From Cheilinus undulatus (Eukaryota > Chordata > Actinopteri > Labriformes > Labridae): a DNA stretch of 64,000 bases. The position numbers were made by a program, and so were the translations under genes. The stretch covers positions 30,877 to 94,876 of the forward strand of contig NW_024571684.1 in assembly GCF_018320785.1 (NCBI RefSeq), written 5' to 3'. Shown here piece after piece: positions 1 to 12,800 of this stretch. The notes beneath the pieces were generated by a model. It did no database searches and was not told where the DNA came from. It saw only the letters and a list, made by a program, of their open reading frames with translations. Each line of letters starts with the position of its first letter. Position 1 is the stretch's first letter.

Positions 1-917
1 CCACTTTTCATCAATTTTTCCCCACAAATTTTAACACTTATTTTGCCATTTTAAACTCTTTTTGCCACTTTTCTGCCTGTTTTTGCCACTTCTAAACCAA
101 TTTTTGCCATATAAGCCAAATGTTGCCTCTGTTGCCCTATAATTGCCACTATTAACTGCATTTGACCACTTTCTATGCACAATTTTCCCATTTTAACCAC
201 ATTTCACTATCTGATATGCCCATTTTTTGCCATTTTGACCAACTTCTGCCAATATCTGGTTATTTTTTCTTTCTTTAGCACTTTTTTGCCCGTTTATATC
301 GATGTTTCTTCCCGTTTCACCAGATATCCACTCATTTTTGCCAATTTAAAGCCTTTTCAGCCACTTTTTAATCCCCTTTTACCACTATTTATGTCCATTT
401 TAGCCACTGTAACCCATTTTTGCCTTTTGTCGGCTATTTTTTCCCATTCTTTTGTAATTTTTATAATTTTTGCCACCTCTAACATATTTATGCTACTTTT
501 AAGATCCAACTGCACCACCTTTCCCTCCATTTTTTACCACTATTAACCCATTTTTTCAAATTTTAACCCATGTTAATTCTTTTATTTAACAGAATTATTT
601 GAGAAGGCTTTATTCTACACACATGATTAAAAATAGACTTGTTTGATTGATAAGAGTGGTTATTTTTTCAGGTTAAATATAAACTATGGATATCACAGCT
701 TAACTTTACTGTAGACCATGGTTTTTAGACCTCCATGGTCCCAGTTTGGCTGGGCCCCTGAAAGCTCTCCCCTTTATGCTCCCTTATGGACGGCCTTGTC
801 TCCACATGACTGTTCTACAATGTTCCTGGCTGTTCAACCATCTTCAGGTCCAGGGGGGTCCCGGTCTCTGCCACCTTTATTTTGGGGGTCCCAGGCTGAA
901 AAGGTTGAGGGCCCCTG
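1..917. mobile_element. hAT-type MITE, right portion (cut by window edge)
   Basis: Positions 1-560 are a degenerate array built on a TTTTTGCCACTTTTAACCCA-like theme. It is followed by a unique tail (about 690-917) that also occurs in the element at 41663-42470: the 'tggatatcacagcttaactt' stretch, a 'ctccatggt' block and a closing 'gttgagggcccctg' at 904-917. That end matches the inverted CAGTGGTTCTCAAC-type terminus of hAT elements. The left end lies outside the window, so the target duplication cannot be tested. Short open frames here are low-complexity and not coding. Confidence 0.65.
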
Positions 918-1281
918 GATTCAGTGATGTACAAAGTGTTTGACTGTGACCCCAGCACGAGCCTCTGGCTCCATCTGGTGGACACTTCACATTAATGCGT
1001 GCTTTCAAGCATCAACATCTTCTGACTTTTTCTCTCCACTTCTAGCCACCGCTGTGTCCTTAGACAAGACACTCAGCAATCACAGTGATCAGTTAGCTAA
1101 ATAAAGGTTTAATGCTCTGATTAATGAATGCTCTAATGTAAACATTTACTCTTATTAGAAGAGTGGCAGCATTATTTTACAGGCTCACCAGCACTGATAC
1201 CTAATCAAAGTGTCTGACAGTCACTTCAACGTCTGCTGCATCAGTCAGTTTGATCTTTTTCTCCAACCTTAGAGATCAGAC

Positions 1282-2512
1282 CAGTGATAGTCAACGCGTG
1301 GCTCTGCAGCCACATGTGGCTCTTCAGTGATGGTTTGTGGCTCTTTTATGTCTAAGTTTGAAACATTATTCCCCCAGAAAACCTTTATGAAAGGAAACTA
1401 TGACCTCAGAAATTATCCATTACAATCAGTTTGAATCTCCACATTAATGCAGTTGGCTTCAATTTTCAACCTTTATTTTTTTCTGTATATTTCCATTGCC
1501 CTTATTTGCATTTTGCAAATTTTGTAAAATTTTTGCCACTTTAAATCCATTTTTACTGCTTCTATCCCATTTTTGCCAAGTTTGTTGTCTCTCTGCTTCT
1601 TGCTATTTGCATTTTTTTTTGCCACTTTTTGCCCATTTAAGCCATATTTTGCTATTAAATGCCACTGTTGTCAGTATTTTTGCCACTCTTTGCTGTTTTC
1701 TGACCATTTTCCCCATATTTTTGCCCATTTTAATCACTTTTACACAAATTTTTCACCATGTTTTTGCTGTTTTTTGACTATTTTTCCCACATTTTTGCCC
1801 ATTCTAGTCACTTTTGCTCTCATTTTTTGCCACTGTTTTTGCTGTTTTTTGACTATTTTTCCCACATTTTTGCCCATTTTAGTCACTTTTGCTCTCATTT
1901 TTTGCCACTGTTTTTGCTGTTTTTTGGCCATTTTTGCCACCTGTAAATCATTTTTGGTAACTACTCACCCATTTTTACCACTATCTGCCATATTTAATTC
2001 ATAATATAACTCAAATAACTCATTGGAGGATGGGGTGGAGAGAATGAAGAAGGTGGAGGCCATTGTGGGGAACATGGATCATCCACTTCATATCACCCTA
2101 AATGACTAAAAAAACAACAGTGGTGGACGGCTCCTCTCTCTTCGCTGCAGGACAGAAAGATATAGAAGATCTTTTATACATCAGCAATAAGACTATATAA
2201 TTCTACCGTAAACAGATGAGACTCCAGACAGATGAATTTCCCTTTGGGGATAAAGTTATTGTATTGTATAGTATTGTATTATTCTATTTTACCACTTGCT
2301 CTCCCTGTCTTTCCACTTTTCCCCCACTTTTTGCCATTTAATGCCCCTTTCACCCCCTTTTTTCCGCTGTTTGACCATTATTTGCCACCTTGTACTTATA
2401 TTTATTGCCATTTTAACCCATTTTTGCCACTTTCTACCACTTAGATTGTGGCTCTTCCAAAGGCATTTTTCAACAATGTGGCTCTTTGGTTGAGCAGGGT
2501 TGAGGAACGCTG
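1282..2512. mobile_element. hAT-type MITE with internal TTTTTGCCAC satellite
   Basis: The left terminus 'cagtgatagtcaac' (1282) is mirrored by 'gttgaggaacgctg' ending at 2512. Flanking 8-mers are gatcagac (1274-1281) and gattagac (2513-2520), a 7/8 target duplication of the nnnTAnnn form. Sub-terminal 'gtggctctt' motifs occur at both ends. The interior (about 1490-1990 and 2290-2440) is a degenerate tandem array of TTTTTGCCACTTTT-like units. An L2-like 3' tail fragment (aatttccctttggggataaa) lies near 2234. No transposase is present. Confidence 0.82.
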
Positions 2513-2520
2513 GATTAGAC

Positions 2521-3410
2521 GGTGACAGTCCTCTCGTACCAGCCTGATATTGTCTTTCTTTGTTTCTGTGTCAAATGTCTGCCTGACATGACTGGCATCA
2601 TTATCATTAGTACCATAAAGACCAATGATTTCATTAGAAATGGAGATTCAGACGTAGGAGACATCCTTCAAAATAAAAGCACATAATAGACGCTTTACTT
2701 TAAAAAGTGTGTAAAACTGCCTGATCAGCAAAAACTCCTGCGTAACATGTTTCTGCTTCTTAAATTTGGGATGTTACACACATCTGGTTCCTGATACTAA
2801 GTTTTTTCTACTTTCATCGGTGTTGTTAAGATTGAAATTTAGCCTTAAACTCCTGTCTGTCCATGGACGATCAGCGCTGTTTGCTCAATGCTGAAATAGT
2901 ATTTGACTAATAACAGCTCAGTGTCATCTGCTCACACAGGGACACAACAAGAATTGAACCTCCTCATATGAGTGTGCTATTGTAACCCAGCTGCAGTTTC
3001 AGTAATCCATTTCTCATTTAATTTTCTTTGAATATAAACTTTGTCAGTTTAATTTTGATTTGATATATTTTATGTTGTATATAAAATGCCCTCTAAGCAT
3101 CTACAGCTTTACATCACACTGCCTACAGTGTGTCTATAAAGTCATCACAGATACACCCTGTAGGTGTATCAGAATCAACATGATTGCATTAGTTAGACAT
3201 TACTTGAAACTAGCTCTTGCTGTAGTAACTCTGTAGGTCATGAAAGGCCTTAGTCGTGTTAGTAAGTCTGTCACATCTCTTATCACTGGACTACGGTAAA
3301 CAACTGCCATGCAAACACAACTGTGTCCATTTAAGAAAGCATATAGTGTTATTCTTACTGTTTGGAACAACTTTAAGGACCTACAGCATTACTCTATATT
3401 AAATATGCAA
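2521..3410. other. Unannotated stretch downstream of txnl4a
   Basis: AT-rich, largely unique-looking sequence beyond the txnl4a polyadenylation signal. I see no exon, RNA gene or clear repeat. Confidence 0.5.
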
Positions 3411-3415
3411 CCATC

Positions 3416-3421
3416 TTTATT
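3416..3421 (-). promoter_or_regulatory. txnl4a: txnl4a polyadenylation signal
   Basis: TTTATT on the plus strand reads AATAAA on the minus strand, about 240 nt after the txnl4a stop codon. This gives a 3' UTR of roughly 250 nt. Confidence 0.75.
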
Positions 3422-3657
3422 ACACCATTTCAACACTGAGTTTAAAACAACTAAATATGTTCACACACATTTATAAATGGCACAATGCAATACAACAATG
3501 ATCGATGAATAAAAAGAACACTGTCATGTTGCACTGGATGCCTGGAAAACAAGCATGTAAAAAGAATAGAAAAGCTTCCTTGCTTCCTGCATGTTTAGTC
3601 TCTGTTGCGTCACAAATATGAAGAAAAAGATGAAAACTGGAGAGGAAGAAAAAAAAA

Positions 3658-3829
3658 TCAGTATCTGTATTTTGTAGAATAATCCTTTGGGGACACCACG
3701 AGACCTCTTCCTTTTCTTGCACCGCGGTAAACGGTTTCAATAATGTCAATCATCTCCTGCTTGTCCTCCATTGTCCAGTTTATCTTGTTGTTGTTTCCAG
3801 TCCCCAGATCAATCATGATGTGCTTGTTC
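3658..3829 (-). CDS. txnl4a: txnl4a exon 3 (terminal coding exon)
   Basis: The acceptor TTTTTCAG precedes GAACAAGCACATC. The exon completes Arg86, then encodes NKHIMIDLGTGNNNKINWTM through the YRGARKGRGL segment to the TGA at 3660-3658. The length is 172 nt. Confidence 0.97.
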
Positions 3830-6800
3830 CTGAAAAATCATTAGAATGATAATAAATGAAACAGAGAAGTTCTGAGGTTTAACAGTGGTTCATTAACTAC
3901 GTCTGACGGAGGGTTTTAAATGACCAAGCCTTTATAGAGAAGAATAAGTTAACCTGTATTACTTTAATCATCATGAAATAATTAACATTTACTCTCATGT
4001 TGTTTGTCTATAAATGAAAATGTCATACCTGAAAAAGAACATGACCGTGCAGGGGTCATACAACTCGTACATCTTGTTGAAGTCAGGTACTTCTGTGATA
4101 TCCACCAGATAGATGACGGCAAAATTCTTGACCTGTCATGACAGGTTAGTGGTTAACAACAACACCTTAATAACAATAAATCAAAAAAGAAACCAAGAAA
4201 ACATTTATCTTGGACTTCTGGTTTTAAGGAGTTAAGGTAGCTGCTTTGTCAGTAAAGTAAAGCCATCATATCCTTCTAATATATTTACATTAGGCCATTA
4301 AAATAAACCCTGAATGATAACAAAAGCAATAAAATTAAAGTTACACCAATAAAGAACCTCAGATTTCACAACACTTTGCTTTGTGTTTGATGTTCCAAAC
4401 TGAGCCAGAAAACTTCAGACTGTGGATTAAATATCCAAAACCCTCTGAAGAGTCAACTAATCAAACCTTCAAAAGAAAAACATCAAATAAATTACATATG
4501 ATGAGGTATTAAAATTGCAGGTTAAATAGGATTTTCAGACAAGTTACTCCATGTCAAGAGCATTTTGATTATGAGCTACAGGTGTATAAAACAACAGCCA
4601 TAGATGACAACAAAAAAAGCTAAAAGGTGGAGAAAATAAAGGCTTGTAGGTCAAGGATTGGACACGATAAATCTTGGTTTTGGTTCAGTTGTTGTTCTGA
4701 CGTTATTCACTTAGAGCAGTGATACTCAACATGTAGCTCATTTGTGATGATTTGTGGCTCTTTTATGTCTAAATTTGAAACATTATTCCTCCAGAAAACC
4801 TTTAAAAAGGACAATTTTACCTCAAAAATCATCCACTGCAAGTAACATTAATCAGTTTGTTTCTCACGCTTATACAGTAGGCTTTAACTGTCATCTCTAT
4901 TTTTGTCTGTATATTTCCGTTGCCCTTATTTGCAATTTTTTGCTACTTTATTTCCATTTTTACTGCTTTTGAGCCATTTTTGATAGGGATGCACCGATCC
5001 ATTTTTTTTCCAGTTCCGATTACCAGTACCAATTCCGATATTTTTTTAACAATTATTATTGTTGTTGGTATGTGTGAGGTTACATGAGGCTGTAGTAAAC
5101 CACCCAGCTCCTCTTATTACAAATTAAAAACATACAAAAATGAATTAAATTTAAATGTATTCCAAACAAATTTATTGTAACTACTACTAAATATTGATTG
5201 ACTAGTCGGTTAAACTAATAACTTATCATTTTTTATGAACATGGGCTTGAAGTCCCTGTCTATAATGCTTTTTAATGAACCTCCCGCCACTAGAGACCGC
5301 TGTAGCTTCAGTCAATGGCCGCAGCCTTCCTCTCTGACCCTTCACCAGATATAAACAATGAGAAGCTCGGCGGTGGCTAACCTGTTAGCGTATAGTAGGA
5401 AGACCGCGGTACGACAGTTTTCCAAAGAAGTAAATGGAAATAAAGTGGTATGTGGGCTGTCGAGGGTTAAGCTCACGTATGACTACTCACCTGAAGTGAA
5501 AAGAGGCCAAATATCAAAGCACCATATTAATCTGTAAAGAGGAACAAAGGCGGGCGACGCTAGCGCTAGCCACGCTGTATTATCATGCTAACGTCACACC
5601 CACTCTTCTTTGTGTTCTCTCATCTTTAGACTAGTTTTGACTATTCTAAATATAAGTTTACGTTTAATCTACTCGGTAATTATATGGCAAAGAACATCCT
5701 AACTAATACTAGCTCAGCTACACAGACTGTCTCGTGTTAGACCGCGGTGCATTCATGGTCTACCGCAAACTGTAAGATGGATTTGGATCAGTCACTTGGA
5801 TCGAGATCGTCAGTCAGTTATCCGATCTATTAATTCCGATACCGATATCGGATCAGATCAGTCCCATCCCTGATTTTGACACTTTTATCCAGCTGTTTGC
5901 TAATTTTTGCACCTTTTCTTTGCCTTCTTTGCCATTTTTTGCCTCATTTAAACTGCCTTTTGCAATTAAATGTCACTACTTTCCCATTTTTCCACTTTGA
6001 TGCTTTTTGCCCATTTTCCCCTGTGTAATTCTGATTTTTGCCTTGTTAAGTCAAATTTCCCTAAGGGAACAATAAAGTGTATCATATCGTATTATATTTT
6101 ACTCATATTTCTCTTGGTTTTTGCCACTTTAGGACCATTTTTGCCACCTGTAACTCGTGTTTTTGCCAATTTGCACCCATTTTTGGCACTTTCTGCCCCT
6201 TTATGCCACTTTCCTCCCAGTGTTTGCCACTTTAGCCCATTTTTAACACTTCTTTTTGTCACTTTTTTCCCCTTTTTGACACTTTTATCTGTTTGCAAAT
6301 TTTTGCACCTTTTTATTGCCATTTTTTTTGCTCATTTAAGCTGCCTTTGCAATTAAATGCCACTAGTTTCCCTTTATCCCACTCTTTGATGCTTTTTGCC
6401 CATTTTTCTCCCCTTTATTCTGATTTTTGCCTATTTAAGTTACTTTTGATTTTTCTCCAGGTTTTAGCCACTTCTGAACCATTTTTCCACCGGTAACTCA
6501 TTTTTTGGTCTCTTTTCACCCATTTCTGACACTTACTTTCTGCCCTTTTATGCCACTTTTCTCCGAGTGTTTGTCGCTTTAAGCCCATTTTTCCCCTTTT
6601 TGACACTTTATTCCTGCTTTGTTTTATTTTTTGACCCTTTTCGCCAATTTAAGCTGCTGTTTGCAATTTAATGCCACTTTTCTCAGATTTTTCCCATTTC
6701 AGTCACTTTTCACTCATTTTTTGCAACGTTTTCGCCACTTTTAACTCATTTGGTCACTTCCCGCCCATTTTTGCCACTTTTCTCCCAGTGTTTGCTGCTC

Positions 6801-9800
6801 TTTGACCACTTTAGCCACCATCAACTTATTTTTATTCCCACTTAACTCCTATTAGATTGTGGCCTTTGTAAATGTATTTTTCAACAGTTTGGCTCTTTGG
6901 TTGAGTAACACTGACTTAGAGACTGACTGACTTCTGCCAGTGTTTACAAATATTCTCTGTTATGAACCAGTTTACCTACAGTCAGTGCTATTGTTCATAT
7001 TCACAGAGCAGCTAACGATGCTAACACCTAAACACACGCTGTTTATAAGCTGCCTCACCTTTTCAGCGATGCTAACACCTAAACACATTAGGCATGTTTA
7101 CATGGACCACTTGCAATCGGAATAAATTCCTGATCGGAATGAAAATGCTTCATATACACACTCCATTCGGAATGAAATCTTCCAATCCGGCGCATTCGGA
7201 AAGGAATTTCACACCGAACGAGAGGGGTGGTTTATGTCAATCATTCAGATCAGCGTCCATGAAAACACTTGATCTGATCACCTCTCCCCGTTTGGGGTGT
7301 TTTTGTCTTACTGCGCATGTCTGCCCCACGTGACATGCTTCGTTATTCTCCTCCTCTGAATGGACTGCAGAAGAAGCCTATGTACCGCTGAGCTGCTTTG
7401 ACAGGGGAAGCACCAGAATATCAGAACTGTCTGCAGCACACGATAAAGGTCTATTTCTAAGTACAATAAAGTAAAAATAAAGATAATATAAAGTACGAAC
7501 ACGAGTGGAAAAACCAATATTTTCGCACGGGGATGAATTGAAAAACACGAGCGAGCGTCCTGACGGTGTAAAGCAGGGTTCCTTACTTTTATCCCAAAAT
7601 ATTTCAAGATCAGAAAGCCGAGGGGCAGACATTGGATTTTTTCCATTACACCATTAAATGTTTTGGATGTTCAAAGATATAATCTAAGCAGGACAGACAT
7701 AAATGTGCTATGGATGACAACATTTTTTAATTTACATTTTTAGACTCATAGAGCTACAACCCTCACCTACTGAGTGAAAACTTGACTTTAGCGCACATAT
7801 GAGCCCTGCAGTTGTTCTTCTGCATATCCATTCAATCAGAATCCCCCTTACTCCCCTGCATGCGTCATGAACTGACCCATCTCTGTGTGTAATTTTGGAT
7901 GCCTTTTAGCACTGCACCAAGTCATAGGACAGCCTGTGTACAGATTAGGATTACATTTGTAGTTATAAAGAATTTGTTTTTACAGTGAGAGGAATTTTTA
8001 CCATTTGATGAGACCCGGAGTTAAAAACACCACAGGATGTCCCGTTTAACTAAGTGATCGAGACCATAATTGCACTTCTTGTTGACATAAAATTATATCG
8101 TATGTAAATAAATTTAGTTTAACTTAGTTTGGCATTAAAGATTTTTATAATAAGGGGTTAAATCAGGCTGAAACTGAACTGAATCACTCACCAAAGTAAG
8201 GTATGATGTCTGTGTTTGTGGCTGATGGACTATTACGCAGGGAAAGTATTTGCTATCCTGACAGCAGCTGTTTTAATCCCTCACAGATAGAAGTTTGGTT
8301 TTTAAAAGGCAAAAACCTCTGGCTCTGATATTTGTTAAGGCCTAGAGATGCAGACAGGACTGCACTCTGTGAGGGAGCGAATTGCAGCTATGCATGGTGG
8401 TTAAATTCTTCATCTTAAAAAAAATAAAACAAAAAAGAATTTAAAAAACATAAAAAGTAGACAAAATAAATTAATCTCCTTCAGTGTAAAAAATCGTGCC
8501 GTCTCAGCCTAGTTTTTGACAGCATGTTTGCAGAGCTGAGAGGATGTGCTGCTGGGCGCTCTGCTGTGTCTTTTAATGATGTTCCTCCCTGCTCTAAAGG
8601 GAGTCAATTTACCATAGGCTATTTAAATCATTTATCGCATTGTATTACGACCTTTCCTTGCTATAATGATAGATAAATTGTGATAAGTGAGTGGAAATTT
8701 GTATGTGAAATACGTTAATATTGTAGATTAATATTAAAAAATATCAATTTTTTTCCCCAAACGTCTTGTGGGCCAGATGACTCCTGTTGGCACTGGACCT
8801 GGCCCGCCGGCCGTCATTTGGGGATGGCTAGTGTAAGTCAGGAGGTTTGTTTACAGATGCAGAAGAAGAATTTCTTCCTCTATGGCAAACTGTCAGTAGA
8901 TTTAACAGGTGGGACGATAAGGCGCATGTCAGAACATTTATATTCAGATCAGACTGAGATGCCTGAGCACATGTATCTGAATCAGATTGAATCTTCCAGC
9001 GTCCGTGTGGACAGAAACGATTTCATCTCTGATCCGAATGAATTTAATCTGATAGTGAAAAAAAGGCTCCTGTAACCGCAGCTAGTGTTTATAAGCTACC
9101 TCACCTTTACAGCCATGCTAACAGCTAAACACTGTTTATAAGCTACCTCACCTTTACAGCCATGCTAACAGCTAAACACTGTTTATAAGCTACCTCACCT
9201 TTACAGCCATGCCAACATCTAAACACACTGTTTATAAGCTACCTCACCTTTACAGCCATGCTAACATCTAAACACACTGTTTATAAGCTACCTCACCTTT
9301 ACAGCCATGCTAACATCTAAACACTGTTTATAAGCTACCTCACCTTTTCAGCCATGCTAACATCTAAACACTGTTTATAAGCTACCTCACCTTTACAGCC
9401 ATGCTAACATCTAAACACTGTTTATAAGCTACCTCACCTTTACAGCCATGCTAACATCTAAACACTGTTTATAAGCTACCTCACCTTTACAGCCATGCTA
9501 ACATCTAAACACTGTTTATAAGCTACCTCACCTTTTCAGCTATGCTAACATCTAAACACTGTTTATAAGCTACCTCACCTTTTCAGCCATGCTAACAGCT
9601 AAACACTGTTTATAAGCTACCTCACCTTTTCAGCCATGCTAACATCTAAACACTGTTTATAAGCTACCTCACCTTTACAGCCATGCTAACATCTAAACAC
9701 TGTTTATAAGCTACCTCACCTTTTCAGCCATGCTAACATCTAAACACTGTTTATAAGCTACCTCACCTTTACAGCCATGCTAACATCTAAACACTGTTTA

Positions 9801-12800
9801 TAAGCTACCTCACCTTTTCAGCCATGCTAACATCTAAACACTGTTTATAAGCTACCTCACCTTTACAGCTATGCTAACATCTAAACACTGTTTATAAGCT
9901 ACCTCACCTTTTCAGCTATGCTAACATCTAAACACTGTTTATAAGCTACCTCACCTTTACAGCCATGCTAACATCTAAACACTGTTTATAAGCTACCTCA
10001 CCTTTACAGCCATGCTAACATCTAAACACTGTTTATAAGCTACCTCACCTTTACAGCTATGCTAACATCTAAACACTGTTTATAAGCTACCTCACCTTTT
10101 CAGCTATGCTAACATCTAAACACTGTTTATAAGCTACCCCACCTTTTCAGCCATGCTAACATCTAAACACACTGTTTATAAGCTACCTCACCTTTACAGC
10201 CATGCTAACATCTAAACACTGTTTATAAGCTACCCCACCTTTTCAGCCATGCTAACATCTAAACACACTGTTTATAAGCTACCTCACCTTTTCAGCCATG
10301 CTAACATCTAAACGTTGTTTATAAGCTACCTCACCTTTTCAGCCATGCTAACACCTAAACACTGTTTATAAGCTACCTCACCTTTTCAGCCATGCTAACA
10401 TCTAAACACTGTTTATAAGCTACCTCACCTTTACAGCCATGCTAACATCTAAACACTGTTTATAAGCTACCTCACCTTTTCAGCCATGCTAACATCTAAA
10501 CACTGTTTATAAGCTACCTCACCTTTTCAGCCATGCTAACATCTAAACACTGTTTATAAGCTACCTCACCTTTTCAGCTATGCTAACATCTAAACACTGT
10601 TTATAAGCTACCTCACCTTTACAGCTATGCTAACATCTAAACACTGTTTATAAGCTACCTCACCTTTACAGCCATGCTAACATCTAAACACTGTTTATAA
10701 GCTACCTCACCTTTTCAGCCATGCTAACATCTAAACACTGTTTATAAGCTACCTCACCTTTACAGCCATGCTAACACCTAAACACTGTTTATAAGCTACC
10801 TCACCTTTTCAGCCATGCTAACATCTAAACACTGTTTATAAGCTACCTCACCTTTACAGCTATGCTAACATCTAAACACTGTTTATAAGCTACCTCACCT
10901 TTACAGCCATGCTAACATCTAAACACTGTTTATAAGCTACCTCACCTTTTCAGCCATGCTAACATCTAAACACTGTTTATAAGCTACCTCACCTTTACAG
11001 CCATGCTAACATCTAAACACTGTTTATAAGCTACCTCACCTTTTCAGCCATGCTAACATCTAAACACTGTTTATAAGCTACCTCACCTTTACAGCCATGC
11101 TAACATCTAAACACTGTTTATAAGCTACCTCACCTTTACAGCTATGCTAACATCTAAACACTGTTTATAAGCTACCTCACCTTTACAGCCATGCTAACAT
11201 CTAAACACTGTTTATAAGCTACCTCACCTTTTCAGCCATGCTAAATGCTAAACACTGTTTATAAGCTACCTCACCTTTACAGCCATGCTAACATCTAAAC
11301 ACTGTTTATAAGCTACCTCACCTTTACAGCTATGCTAACATCTAAACACTGTTTATAAGCTACCTCACCTTTACAGCCATGCTAACATCTAAACACTGTT
11401 TATAAGCTACCTCACCTTTACAGCCATGCTAACATCTAAACACTGTTTATAAGCTACCTCACCTTTTCAGCCATGCTAAATGCTAAACACTGTTTATAAG
11501 CTACCTCACCTTTACAGCCATGCTAACATCTAAACACTGTTTATAAGCTACCTCACCTTTACAGCTATGCTAACATCTAAACACTGTTTATAAGCTACCT
11601 CACCTTTACAGCCATGCTAACATCTAAACACTGTTTATAAGCTACCTCACCTTTACAGCTATGCTAACATCTAAACACTGTTTATAAGCTACCTCACCTT
11701 TTCAGCCATGCTAACAGCTAAACACTGTTTATAAGCTACCTCACCTTTTCAGCCATGCTAACATCTAAACACTGTTTATAAGCTACCTCACCTTTTCAGC
11801 CATGCTAACATCTAAACACTGTTTATAAGCTACCTCACCTTTACAGCCATGCTAACATCTAAACACTGTTTATAAGCTACCTCACCTTTACAGCCATGCT
11901 AACACCTAAACACTGTTTATAAGCTACCTCACCTTTTCAGCCATGCTAACATCTAAACGTTGTTTATAAGCTACCTCACCTTTTCAGCCATGCTAACACC
12001 TAAACACTGTTTATAAGCTACCTCACCTTTACAGCCGTGCTAACACCTAAACACTGTTTATAAGCTACCTCACCTTTTCAGCCATGCTAACACCTAAACA
12101 CTGTTTATAAGCTACCTCACCTTTTCAGCCATGCTAACACCTAAACACTGTTTATAAGCTACCTCACCTTTACAGCCATGCTAACACCTAAACACTGTTT
12201 ATAAGCTACCTCACCTTTTCAGCCATGCTAACATCTAAACACTGTTTATAAGGTACCTCACCTTTTCAGCCATGCTAACATCTAAACACTGTTTATAAGC
12301 TACCTCACCTTTTCAGCTATGCTAACATCTAAACACTGTTTATAAGCTACCTCACCTTTTCAGCTATGCTAACATCTAAACACTGTTTATAAGCTACCTC
12401 ACCTTTACAGCCATGCTAACACCTAAACACTGTTTATAAGCTACCTCACCTTTACAGCCATGCTAACACCTAAACACTGTTTATAAGCTACCTCACCTTT
12501 TCAGCCATGCTAACATCTAAACACTGTTTATAAGCTACCTCACCTTTACAGCCATGCTAACATCTAAACACTGTTTATAAGCTACCTCACCTTTACAGCT
12601 ATGCTAACAGCTAAACACTGTTTATAAGCTACCTCACCTTTACAGCCATGCTAAATGCTAAACACTGTTTATAAGCTACCTCACCTTTACAGCCATGCTA
12701 ACATCTAAACACTGTTTATAAGCTACCTCACCTTTTCAGCCATGCTAAATGCTAAACACTGTTTATAAGCTACCTCACCTTTACAGCTATGCTAACAGCT

